Below, piece after piece: positions 7,244-14,163 of a DNA stretch of 18,716 bases. A model generated the notes under the pieces. It was given only the letters and a program-made list of their open reading frames with translations. It did not search any database and was not told the origin of the DNA. This stretch comes from an uncultured Collinsella sp. GTDB taxonomy: Bacteria > Actinomycetota > Coriobacteriia > Coriobacteriales > Coriobacteriaceae. Within the stretch, counting starts at the first letter, position 1; each line of letters begins with the position of its first letter. A program made the position numbers and the translations under genes. Location: positions 1 through 18,716 of the forward strand of contig URTD01000019.1 of the NCBI GenBank assembly GCA_900550735.1. Reading direction: 5' to 3'.

Positions 7244-8050
7244 ATGTCCGGACACTCTAAGTGGGCCACAACCAAGCATCGTAAGGGCGCGCAGGACGCC
7301 AAGCGTTCCGCCCTCTTCTCCAAGCTCAGCCGCAACATCACCGTTGCTGCCCGTCTCGGCGGGGACCCGCTGCCCGAGAACAACGCCAGCCTCGCCGCTG
7401 CCGTTGCCAAGGCCAAGGCTCAGTCCATGCCTAAGGACAAGATCAAGTCCGCTATCGACAAGGCTTTTGGTTCGGGTGCCGATGCCGCCGTCGACGAGAA
7501 CATCGTGTACGAGGGCTACGGTCCCGCCGGTGTCGCCGTCTACGTCGACTGCCTGACCGACAACCGCAACCGTACCGCCGCTGATGTCCGTTCCGCCTTC
7601 TCCCACGCTGGTGGCAACCTGGGCACCTCCGGCTCCGTTGCCTTCCAGTTTGAGCGCAAGGGCCAGATCGTCGTCGCCAAGGAGATCCTGGACGAGAACG
7701 CCAAGAAGGAGACCATGATCGCCAACGGTGCTGCCGGTGACGAGGATGAGTTCATGATGGCCATCGCCGAGGCCGGTGGCGAGGACTACGAGGATGCCGG
7801 CGAGGAGTGGATCGTCTGGACTACTGCTAACGAGGTCATGGCTGTCTCCAAGGCGCTCGAGGAGCAGGGCGTCCAGGTCAAGGGCTCCGAGACCACCATG
7901 GTCCCGACCACCCCGACCGAGGTCTCCGGCGCCGACGCCAAGAAGGTTCAGCGCCTCATCGACCGTCTTGAGGAGCTCGACGACGTCCAGGATGTTTACA
8001 GCACCATGGACATGACCGACGAGGTCATCGCTGCCCTCGAGGAGGAGTAG
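7244..8050 (+). CDS. yebC: YebC/PmpR-family protein (TACO1 homologue)
   Basis: A 268-residue cytoplasmic protein beginning MSGHSKWATTKHRKGAQDAKR, the diagnostic YebC N-terminus. The middle holds YEGYGPAGVAVYVDCLTDNRNRT and the GGNLGTSGSVAFQFE segment, both family-typical. The C-terminal domain ends with RLIDRLEELDDVQDVYSTMD. Members were long annotated as transcription regulators (PmpR). More recent work on YebC and mitochondrial TACO1 points to ribosome-bound help with translation of proline-rich stretches. It is about 20 residues longer than E. coli YebC (246); the extra length is largely an acidic insert around ENAKKETMIANGAAGDEDE. The ATG at 7244 has ATAGGAGACA before it. The gene is not next to ruvC, its common partner in other bacteria. 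Confidence 0.95.
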   Translation: MSGHSKWATTKHRKGAQDAKRSALFSKLSRNITVAARLGGDPLPENNASLAAAVAKAKAQSMPKDKIKSAIDKAFGSGADAAVDENIVYEGYGPAGVAVYVDCLTDNRNRTAADVRSAFSHAGGNLGTSGSVAFQFERKGQIVVAKEILDENAKKETMIANGAAGDEDEFMMAIAEAGGEDYEDAGEEWIVWTTANEVMAVSKALEEQGVQVKGSETTMVPTTPTEVSGADAKKVQRLIDRLEELDDVQDVYSTMDMTDEVIAALEEE

Positions 8051-8119
8051 CGCCCGCACGGGTTAAGCCGTGCATATCTGGGCATAATGAAGCGAGCATG
8101 CAAGCCTCGTGGAATAGAT

Positions 8120-8160
8120 GAGCCGGATCCGCGTGCGTAGAGCACCGGACCCGGCTCTTT
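8120..8160 (+). terminator. Rho-independent terminator of yebC
   Basis: GAGCCGG-A-TCCG (8120-8131) pairs with CGGA-C-CCGGCTC (8146-8157) with one internal mismatch, followed by TTTTAT. A further 6-bp hairpin, GCACGG with CCGTGC (8056-8073), lies closer to the stop codon. Confidence 0.8.
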
Positions 8161-8166
8161 TATAAT
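8161..8166 (+). promoter_or_regulatory. Candidate -10 box for the amaP/asp23 cluster
   Basis: A perfect TATAAT overlaps the end of the yebC terminator T-run, 51 bases before the amaP start codon. The region 17 bases upstream lies inside the terminator stem and shows no -35 consensus, so it may be an activator-dependent or alternative-sigma promoter, or chance. Confidence 0.35.
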
Positions 8167-8216
8167 GATACGAACCGTTTTGTATTTCGAGTGCCGAGAT
8201 TTGAAGGGAGCGCCAC

Positions 8217-8762
8217 GTGCGCGTACTCAAACGAGCCCTAGCGATTGTGTATCTTGCCGCCGCCATCGTGGCGCTGGGTACGCTTGTCTGCCAGTTTTGG
8301 GGGCCGTATACGTATCGCTTTATGCTGCTGATGCGCGACCCCATGCCGCGCATTGTCGTGACGGCATGCGGCGGAGTTGTGGCGATCGGCGTGCTGGTAA
8401 GCTTCTTCCGCCTGATGTTTGCTCGTCGCGAGCCGTCCTGTGTGCATCCGGCGGGGGAGCGCAATATCGAGGTCACCCTTGCGGCGCTTTCTTCGTGTGC
8501 TAGGGCTGCTGCCGAGCGCGACGACCGCGTGATGGTCGAGCATGTCGAGGCCCGCGTCCAAGGCTCCGACGATTCGCACGTCCGATTTAAGGTCGAGGCT
8601 ATCGCGCTTGACGATAAGGACGTGGCATCTCTGGCTACTGCGATGCAGCGGCGCATCGAGGAAGCTTGCGACACCATGCTTGGCACGCCGGGCACGACCG
8701 CACGCGTTCGTTTTTTGCCGTCCAAGACTACCGTCCAGACCGTGGAGGTTTCCGGTGAGTGA
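8217..8762 (+). CDS. AmaP-like membrane anchor of the Asp23 system
   Basis: This 181-residue protein has two N-terminal membrane segments (about residues 6-26 and 46-66) and a soluble C-terminal domain with alternating strand-helix pattern, the arrangement of AmaP. In Staphylococcus AmaP tethers the abundant Asp23 protein to the membrane. Assignment rests on topology, size and position two genes before asp23, since conserved residues are few. GTG at 8217 is preceded by GAAGGGAGC. Its end overlaps the next start by 8 bases (GTGAGTGA), so translation of the two is probably coupled. Confidence 0.75.
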   Translation: MRVLKRALAIVYLAAAIVALGTLVCQFWGPYTYRFMLLMRDPMPRIVVTACGGVVAIGVLVSFFRLMFARREPSCVHPAGERNIEVTLAALSSCARAAAERDDRVMVEHVEARVQGSDDSHVRFKVEAIALDDKDVASLATAMQRRIEEACDTMLGTPGTTARVRFLPSKTTVQTVEVSGE

Positions 8763-9132
8763 TACCAATCAAGACAAGACCGCTCGTACGCCGCGCCTGA
8801 CGATTGACCAGAGCGCCACGCCGGCGAACGAACCTGTTGATTCCAAAGCAGAGGCAACCGAGTTACAAGACGCGGCAGCCGCGGATTTTGACGAGGCTAT
8901 GGGTCTCATCAAGGGTACGGGCGCTGCCATCTGGAGCTATGCCGTGCGTCATCCCAACACCACGCTTGGCGCCGTCGCTGGCTTTATCCTCGCCGTGTTG
9001 GTGATCACGTTGGGCCTGTGGGACACGCTCGTCATTGCATTCTTCGTGCTGATCGGCGCTGTGATCGGCCAAATTCGCGACGGCGAGAACGGGATCGTCA
9101 ACTTCTTCGGCCGTCTGTTTAGCGGCCGCTAA
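8755..9132 (+). CDS. DUF2273 small membrane protein
   Basis: A 125-residue protein. The first ~60 residues are polar and probably disordered. Two hydrophobic segments then flank WDTLVIAFFVLIGAVIGQIRD, the DUF2273 hallmark. Family members are found in Asp23/AmaP clusters of Gram-positive bacteria and are likely envelope partners, but no biochemical role is established. The start is the GTG at 8755, which overlaps the amaP stop; GGAGG at 8744-8748 is its ribosome site. An earlier in-frame ATG at 8542 lies inside amaP and is rejected. The long polar N-terminus is unusual, because DUF2273 proteins are often only 60-80 residues. Confidence 0.85.
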   Translation: MSDTNQDKTARTPRLTIDQSATPANEPVDSKAEATELQDAAAADFDEAMGLIKGTGAAIWSYAVRHPNTTLGAVAGFILAVLVITLGLWDTLVIAFFVLIGAVIGQIRDGENGIVNFFGRLFSGR

Positions 9133-9145
9133 TAGGCCGCTAATA
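9124..9145. repeat. Perfect 11-bp tandem duplication across the DUF2273 stop codon
   Basis: GGCCGCTAATA occurs twice in direct succession (9124-9134 and 9135-9145). The first copy carries the stop codon. The second lies in the spacer before asp23 and creates a TAATAT that could serve as a -10 box. Confidence 0.7.
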
Positions 9146-9187
9146 TGTATTCGACTGTCGCATCTGCGGCAGGCATAAGGAGGAACC

Positions 9188-9703
9188 ATGGCTTTTAACA
9201 CGAAGGTCGATGTAGCCGATACCGAGCTCGAGGAGAACGAGGCGGTCGTCGCCGAAGCCGAGGATGTGACGCTCGAGGACGAGGCTCTTGTCGAGGTCGA
9301 GTCCGATGAGGATGAGGACGACGAGGAGGCGGACGAGTCCGAGGACTCGCTGACCTATTCCAACGGTGTGATCGAGAAGATCGTTGCCATGGCCACCCGC
9401 GAGGTTCCGCACGTTCTGGGCATGAAGGGTAACCTCATGCACTTTGTGCAGGAGCAGTTTGGTGCCGAGAATCTGACCAAGGGCGTGACGGTCGAGGTCA
9501 CCGATGACAATCGCGTGGTCGTCAACATCTCCGTCATTATCGAGTACGGTGCCTATGCGCCCGCGATCTTCGACGATGTCAAGGCACGCGTCACCGAGCG
9601 CCTTGCCGCGATGACGGGCCTTGAGGTGGCGGGCGTCAACCTGCGCATCGAGGACGTCATCACCCCCGAGGAGTACGAGCACCGCACCAGCCAGCACGAA
9701 TAA
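9188..9703 (+). CDS. Asp23/Gls24-family envelope stress response protein
   Basis: This 171-residue cytoplasmic protein has an Asp23 domain from about residue 55 onward. It starts SNGVIEKIVAMATREVPHV and includes GVTVEVTDDNRVVVNISVIIEYGAYAPAIF and the closing VNLRIEDV, all typical. Asp23 proteins are abundant, membrane-associated through AmaP, and accumulate under alkaline or cell-envelope stress. Residues 10-55 form a very acidic extension (runs of Glu/Asp such as VESDEDEDDEEADESEDS) that many homologues lack. ATAAGGAGGA precedes the ATG. The TAA stop codon forms part of the stem of the downstream dispersed repeat. Confidence 0.92.
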   Translation: MAFNTKVDVADTELEENEAVVAEAEDVTLEDEALVEVESDEDEDDEEADESEDSLTYSNGVIEKIVAMATREVPHVLGMKGNLMHFVQEQFGAENLTKGVTVEVTDDNRVVVNISVIIEYGAYAPAIFDDVKARVTERLAAMTGLEVAGVNLRIEDVITPEEYEHRTSQHE

Positions 9704-9756
9704 CCTTCCAAAAAGGGACAGGTTTGTTTTGGCAGGTTTTATCTGCGAAAACGTTA
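9702..9756 (+). repeat. 55-bp dispersed repeat, copy B
   Basis: It matches the reverse complement of 4819-4873 at 51 of 55 positions. AACCTTCCAAAA (9702-9713) pairs with TTTTGGCAGGTT (9727-9738) with one mismatch, followed by TTATC. It begins inside the asp23 stop codon, which suggests it serves as, or inserted at, the transcript end. Confidence 0.75.
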
Positions 9757-9800
9757 AACGGCCGACCGCGCAAGCAAAAGCGTGGCCGGCCGTTATTTGT
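9757..9800 (+). terminator. Rho-independent terminator of the asp23 cluster
   Basis: AACGGCCGACCGCGC (9757-9771) pairs with GCGTGGCCGGCCGTT (9780-9794) over 15 positions with one mismatch and one G-U, 8-base loop, then ATTTGT. It directly abuts the dispersed repeat. Confidence 0.75.
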
Positions 9801-9840
9801 ATGCCCCCCGATGTAGGCATACCGCTCGTCTAACTAGGGG

Positions 9841-9868
9841 TTGCAATCGTCGCGGTCCGCGTTACCCT
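9841..9868 (+). promoter_or_regulatory. Candidate promoter of the YitT-family gene
   Basis: TTGCAA (9841-9846) and TACCCT (9863-9868) are separated by 16 bases and lie about 45 bases before the start codon. The -10 match is weak. Confidence 0.35.
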
Positions 9869-9911
9869 AATGGACGCATTGTTTCCAAATTGTTAACGAG
9901 GGGTTGCCGTA

Positions 9912-10934
9912 ATGGCCGACGAGCACGAAACAGAAAGCAAGGCATGGGCGATTGAGGCCGCCGCGGCAGAGGCGGCATCGCGTGCTGCCGAGGAGATGCA
10001 TCGTCCTCCCGTGGTGCCGATGGAGCGCGTGGTTGATCGCACCGATATCGAGCGCGGCGAGCGTGCCGGTCAAAAGCGCAGCCAGGAGCCGGGCTTTCCG
10101 CGCTTTTTTGCCGAGCTCAATCTGGGCCTGATTCTTACGGCCTTTGCCATCGTTGCGTTTAAAACCCCTAATCACTTTGCTTTTGGCGGCACCTCGGGCG
10201 TGTCGGTCATTCTGTCCACGCTGTTCCCGACCCTGCCCGTCGGCGTCTTTATGTGGATTATTAACGCGGTTCTCGTCGTTTTGGGCTTTATCTTTTTGGA
10301 GCGCAAGGCAATCCTGTGGAGCGTCTTCGCCTCGTTTGCGCTGTCCGCCTATGTTTCGCTGTTTGAGCTCTTTATTCCGACCGATGTCTCTCTGACGGGC
10401 GATATGTGGCTCGATCTGTGCTTTGCTGTGATTCTGCCGGCGCTCGGCAGTGCCATCGTCTTTGATATTGGCGCCTCGACAGGTGGCACGGACATTCTTG
10501 CCATGATCCTCAAGCGCCGCACCACGCTCGAGATTGGCCGCGCCCTGCTCCTGGTCGATATCGGCATCGTGACCATCGCGGCCTTCTTGTATGGCCCGCG
10601 TGTCGGTCTGTATTGCGTGCTCGGCCTGTTTGCCAAGACGCTTGTGGTCGACAAAGCCATCGAGAGCATCCATCTTCGTAAGGTCTGCACGGTCATTTGC
10701 TCCGAACCCCTTAAGGTCGAGGAGTTTATCGTCAAGCATCTCAACCGCACGGCGACCATCAGCCGCGGCTACGGTGCCTTCTCGGGCAAGTGCGTGACGG
10801 TGATCATGAGCGTGCTGAGCCGTCGCGAGGCCGTGCAGCTGCGCCGTTATGCGCGCGAGGTCGATCCAGGTGCCTTTATCACGATCGTCGACAGCTCCGA
10901 GATTGTCGGCAAGGGCTTCCGCGGAACGAACTAG
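9912..10934 (+). CDS. YitT-family membrane protein (DUF161 + DUF2179)
   Basis: This 340-residue protein has a ~70-residue charged N-terminal region, then five or so membrane segments from about residue 73, opening with GLILTAFAIVAFKTPNHFAFGGTSGVSVIL. This matches the YitT/DUF161 family, as does DIGASTGGTDILAMIL. The final ~90 residues (from about residue 255, ICSEPLKVEEFIVKHL to FITIVDSSEIVGKGF) form the cytoplasmic DUF2179 domain. YitT proteins are widespread in Gram-positives and their substrate is unknown. The ATG at 9912 follows GAGGGG and the frame has no later start with a better ribosome site. The Ala/Glu-rich N-terminal extension is longer than in Bacillus homologues. Confidence 0.9.
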   Translation: MADEHETESKAWAIEAAAAEAASRAAEEMHRPPVVPMERVVDRTDIERGERAGQKRSQEPGFPRFFAELNLGLILTAFAIVAFKTPNHFAFGGTSGVSVILSTLFPTLPVGVFMWIINAVLVVLGFIFLERKAILWSVFASFALSAYVSLFELFIPTDVSLTGDMWLDLCFAVILPALGSAIVFDIGASTGGTDILAMILKRRTTLEIGRALLLVDIGIVTIAAFLYGPRVGLYCVLGLFAKTLVVDKAIESIHLRKVCTVICSEPLKVEEFIVKHLNRTATISRGYGAFSGKCVTVIMSVLSRREAVQLRRYAREVDPGAFITIVDSSEIVGKGFRGTN

Positions 10935-10978
10935 CACAGACACACTCATCAAACAATCGAAAAGCGCCTCGCGCGTTG

Positions 10979-11003
10979 CAAATACGTCATCTAAGAGTAT
11001 TTG
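10979..11003. promoter_or_regulatory. Perfect 7-bp dyad upstream of the zinc-ribbon gene
   Basis: CAAATAC (10979-10985) and GTATTTG (10997-11003) form an inverted repeat with an 11-base spacer, a spacing (18 bases between arm starts) that suits a dimeric regulator. TTGCAA overlaps its left arm and TATTTG its right arm at 16 bases, so the site could also overlay a weak promoter. No other gene lies in 10935-11083. Confidence 0.4.
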
Positions 11004-11083
11004 TCCTCACATTGGGTGATAATGATGCCAAAGACATCGTTTGCGATCCAAGTGATTCGTTCAAGATACGAAGGGATGATTCT

Positions 11084-12391
11084 ATGTTCTGCTCGCAGTG
11101 TGGCGCCCCCATGGGCGATAACGACAAGTTCTGCGGCGTGTGTGGTGCTCCTAATGCCGGTGCCGCTGGCCCCGCTCCCCAGGGACAGCCTCAGCCCCAG
11201 CAGTTTGTTCCGCAGCCGCCCGTGGCGAATGTGCCAAAGGGCTGTGTGGCTCAGGCGTTCCAAGATATGACCAAGACTCCGGGCGTGCTTCAGCGTGTAT
11301 GCCAAATCGCGTTTTTGCCGGCGCTGATTTGCGTTGTGTCGGTGCTCGTGTTGTTTATTCCCGTTATTGGCGGCATTGCGGCTGCCATCGGCTTTTTGGC
11401 AGCTTGCATTGCGAGCGTGTGCGGTTCCGGCTTTGGTATTGAGTGGGGCCGTGATCTTTCGCTCAAGGTCGATGACGGCATGGATCGTCCGTTGATGCGT
11501 TCCACATCGTTTGGCCTTGGAGTCTTTTCGAGCGTTATTTCGGTCGTGCTCGAGGTTATCGCTGCCATTCCCGTTATCGGTGTAGTGCTTTCGCTGGTGG
11601 AGGGCGTGGTAATTGGCGCCGCGGGCTCGTATTCTTATTACGGCTCTTATGCGCTCGAGGCTGCGCTGTTTGGCTCGCTTGGCTTGCTCGTTCTGGCTAT
11701 GATTGCCACGGCGGTCCTGGGGGTCTTCTTTAAGATGTTCGCCGACATTGCCGTGATGCACTTTGCGGTGACCGGTCGCGTCGAGAGCGCGTTTTCGCTC
11801 GATAAGGTCTGGGCGGCGTTTAAGCACAACAAGACCAAGCTGTTCTGTGCTTCGTTCCTTCCCGAGTTTTTGACGGGCCTGGTCGCCAACGTTGTCACAT
11901 GGATCTTGACGGTCGTCTTTGGCGCCATTGCCTCTGTCGGTATGTATAGCTACTACTATCGTCCTACGGGTATTGAGGCAATTGTTACCGGCGGTGGCGT
12001 CACGCTCGCGCTGTTCTTGGTGCTGGTCGCTTTTGTCACCGTATTTCTTACGGTCTTTGGCAAGATACTCAAGCACCGTGCCGTTGGCTATTGGGCCGCA
12101 CGCTATGCAAGCGAGTGGGCCGATGAGGATAAGGACGACGTCCTGACTTTTGTGTTGCCCTTCGAGAAGAAGTCCGCTCCTTCGGGTTACGGTGCTCCGG
12201 ATGCTTCGCCGGCACCTGCACCCGCTCCCGCGACCGAGCCTGAGCCGGCGCCCGAGTCTGAACCGGCGCCCGAGCCTGAGACGGCATCTGAGCCCGAGCC
12301 CGAGCCTGCGCCTGAGCCTGAGCCTGAGCCGGCACCTGCACCTGAGTCGGCGTTCGAGCCAAGCTCCGACGAGGAACCTCAGGACGAGTAG
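11084..12391 (+). CDS. Zinc-ribbon integral membrane protein with Pro/Glu-rich tail
   Basis: This 435-residue protein opens with a double-knuckle zinc ribbon: CSQC (residues 3-6) and CGVC (17-20). A Pro/Gln-rich linker (about 27-50) leads into six or so membrane segments between about residues 75 and 340. The tail from about 370 is a low-complexity run of Pro, Ala, Glu and Ser. The membrane core resembles uncharacterised DUF4013-type proteins (inference). The frame stays open back to 10790, but that part overlaps the YitT gene; the ATG at 11084 is chosen for its GAAGGGATGA site and the ribbon starting at residue 3. The proline-rich tail is a plausible client for YebC-type translation help, but nothing here links the two genes. 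Confidence 0.85.
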   Translation: MFCSQCGAPMGDNDKFCGVCGAPNAGAAGPAPQGQPQPQQFVPQPPVANVPKGCVAQAFQDMTKTPGVLQRVCQIAFLPALICVVSVLVLFIPVIGGIAAAIGFLAACIASVCGSGFGIEWGRDLSLKVDDGMDRPLMRSTSFGLGVFSSVISVVLEVIAAIPVIGVVLSLVEGVVIGAAGSYSYYGSYALEAALFGSLGLLVLAMIATAVLGVFFKMFADIAVMHFAVTGRVESAFSLDKVWAAFKHNKTKLFCASFLPEFLTGLVANVVTWILTVVFGAIASVGMYSYYYRPTGIEAIVTGGGVTLALFLVLVAFVTVFLTVFGKILKHRAVGYWAARYASEWADEDKDDVLTFVLPFEKKSAPSGYGAPDASPAPAPAPATEPEPAPESEPAPEPETASEPEPEPAPEPEPEPAPAPESAFEPSSDEEPQDE

Positions 12392-12450
12392 CCACGCCGC
12401 CTGCTATTTGGGGACGGGGTAGAAATGGTAGAAATAGCGCTTGAAGAATG

Positions 12451-12486
12451 AGCGGGGGCGGACGTGTCGAAACGTCCGCCCCCGCT
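12451..12486. terminator. Bidirectional terminator between convergent genes
   Basis: A perfect 15-bp stem, AGCGGGGGCGGACGT (12451-12465) with ACGTCCGCCCCCGCT (12472-12486), has a 6-base loop. It lies 60 bases past the zinc-ribbon stop and 45 bases past the M20 stop on the other strand. T-rich sequence follows only weakly on each side. Confidence 0.75.
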
Positions 12487-12531
12487 TTGACATCGCGATG
12501 TGGCTATGACTGCGAGATGCCAGCGAATCGA

Positions 12532-13995
12532 TTACTCGTCGTGCTTCTCCTCACGGCGTGCAGCAGCGCGTGCGTCGTGGATGCCCTTGATCGCGGCATG
12601 GCGAGCCGTTCGGGCATCATGGATGGCGTCGCGAGCCTCGGCGGTCGTCGCCTTGGCAGAGCGCAACTTGGCGGCCAGATCGGGGTTGGTTTCGGCGACC
12701 GCGGTAATCGCGGGGCCGTCGAGCTCCTCTTGCGTGGGCTCGGCCAAAAAGTCGATAGCATACTGGGCGGCCACCATGGAGCCCTTTGCCAGCACGGTCT
12801 CGTCGATCTTGTAGAAGCAGGAATGTTGGGCGTACGTGGCGCCAATCTTGGGGTTGCGCGTACCTACAAAGGCGAGCACGCCCGGTACGCGACGCAGGTA
12901 CTCCGAAAAATCCTCGCCCGAAAGCGTGCCGCGATAATGGCCTTGGCCGGCGGGGCCCAGACACTTAATTACAGCCTGACGGCAGCGCTCGCTCGAGGCC
13001 GCGTCGTTTTCGACCTTGTAGTTGGCGATGGTGTAGTCGGTGAGCTCTGCCTCGGCGCCCAAGGCGGCCGCGGTATGCTCCACGATGCGGCGCATGAGCT
13101 CCGGCATTTCCTCGTGGGTCGAATCGCCGTAGGTGCGCACCGTGCCGGCGAGGTAGGCCGTGCCGGCGATAACGTTGCGTGCGGTGCCGCCGTGCAGCTC
13201 GCCGACGGTGATGACAGCCGGCTCGTAGGGGCTGATCTCGCGCGAGACGATGGTCTGCAGGGCGTTGACGATCTCTGCGGCCACCATAACGGCGTCGTGA
13301 CCGCGCTGGGGCATGGCGCCGTGGCACGAGGTGCCGCGTACGTCGATACGGAACCAGTCGGTATTGGCCATGCGCGGTCCGGGCTCGCAGCTCACGGTGC
13401 CGGCGTCGACCTCGCTCCAGATGTGCGCGGCGTAGGCGCCATCGACGCCGTCGAGCACACCCGTGCCGATCATGAGCTTGGCGCCCTGGCCGTTTTCCTC
13501 GCTGGGCTGGAAGACGATGCGGACCTCGCCGTGGATGTCGTCGGTCATATGGCGCAGGATTTGCAGCGTTCCGAGCATCATGGCGATATGGCAGTCGTGG
13601 CCGCAGGCGTGCATGCAGCCCTCGTTGACGCTGGCGAACTCCTCGCCGGTCTGCTCGGTGACGGGCAGGGCGTCGATGTCGGCGCGCAGCAGGATGCGGC
13701 GGCGTGGCGTGCCGTCCTCGCGGTAGGCATCCGGCGCGGTACCGCGAAGCGTTGCCACCAAGCCGGTCTTGAGCGGACGCTCGTAGGGGATATTCATGGC
13801 GTCGAGCTGGTTGGCGATGTCGGAGGTCGTGCGCTCCTCGGCAAGGCTCAGCTCCGGGTGCTTATGGAAGTGCCGGCGCTGCTTGATGATATAGGGCTCA
13901 AACTCGGTAGCGATGTCTCTGATGGCTGCGGTGACGTCGTCAGCCGCGCGAGCCTCGGTCGCCGCCATAATCTGCTGTGCCTTGGTCTTCGTCAT
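12532..13995 (-). CDS. M20-family amidohydrolase/peptidase with C-terminal extension
   Basis: A 487-residue metallohydrolase of the M20D type (hippurate, N-acyl-amino-acid or IAA-amino-acid hydrolase relatives). HFHKHPELSL begins the domain. HACGHDCH (129-136) carries metal ligands C131 and H133, PSEENGQGA (from 164) gives the catalytic and ligand glutamates, a dimerisation lid covers about 195-310, and YAQHSCFY near the end supplies the last histidine. These enzymes cleave amide bonds of N-acylated amino acids or small peptides. The frame is open much further upstream, but ATG at 13995 has AAGGAGC 9 bases before it. The last ~70 residues beyond the usual end are Ala/Arg/Asp-rich and helical-looking, repeating IHDAR twice. 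The gene is divergent from a second amidohydrolase. Confidence 0.9.
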   Translation of the reverse strand: MTKTKAQQIMAATEARAADDVTAAIRDIATEFEPYIIKQRRHFHKHPELSLAEERTTSDIANQLDAMNIPYERPLKTGLVATLRGTAPDAYREDGTPRRRILLRADIDALPVTEQTGEEFASVNEGCMHACGHDCHIAMMLGTLQILRHMTDDIHGEVRIVFQPSEENGQGAKLMIGTGVLDGVDGAYAAHIWSEVDAGTVSCEPGPRMANTDWFRIDVRGTSCHGAMPQRGHDAVMVAAEIVNALQTIVSREISPYEPAVITVGELHGGTARNVIAGTAYLAGTVRTYGDSTHEEMPELMRRIVEHTAAALGAEAELTDYTIANYKVENDAASSERCRQAVIKCLGPAGQGHYRGTLSGEDFSEYLRRVPGVLAFVGTRNPKIGATYAQHSCFYKIDETVLAKGSMVAAQYAIDFLAEPTQEELDGPAITAVAETNPDLAAKLRSAKATTAEARDAIHDARTARHAAIKGIHDARAAARREEKHDE

Positions 13996-14163
13996 GGTCG
14001 ATTTGCTCCTTGCTGGGTTGATCGCAAAATCGTACAGGCTCTCTCCAGTATGCCACCTGCCGCTAGGGCTGGTAAAGTTGCCGTTTGCCGCTTGGGGTTT
14101 TGTTACAAGGGCGGGGGAGTACACTCGGGGGTGTTGAATTTCCTGCCAGAGATGGGGATGCCC

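Noticed and set aside
8542..8754. Upstream extension of the DUF2273 frame
   Set aside because: It lies wholly inside amaP; GTG 8755 has its own GGAGG and the usual overlap arrangement.
10790..11083. Upstream extension of the zinc-ribbon frame
   Set aside because: It overlaps the YitT C-terminus in another frame, and a ribosome site and zinc ribbon begin at 11084.
12200..12390. Repetitive GAGCC/GCCTGAG stretch as a DNA repeat array
   Set aside because: It is the in-frame coding of a Pro/Glu-rich protein tail, with varied synonymous codons, and not a CRISPR or satellite.
12448..14163. Upstream extension of the YtcJ-like frame
   Set aside because: It is entirely antisense to the well-supported M20 gene and crosses the shared terminator; the family domain begins after 14164.
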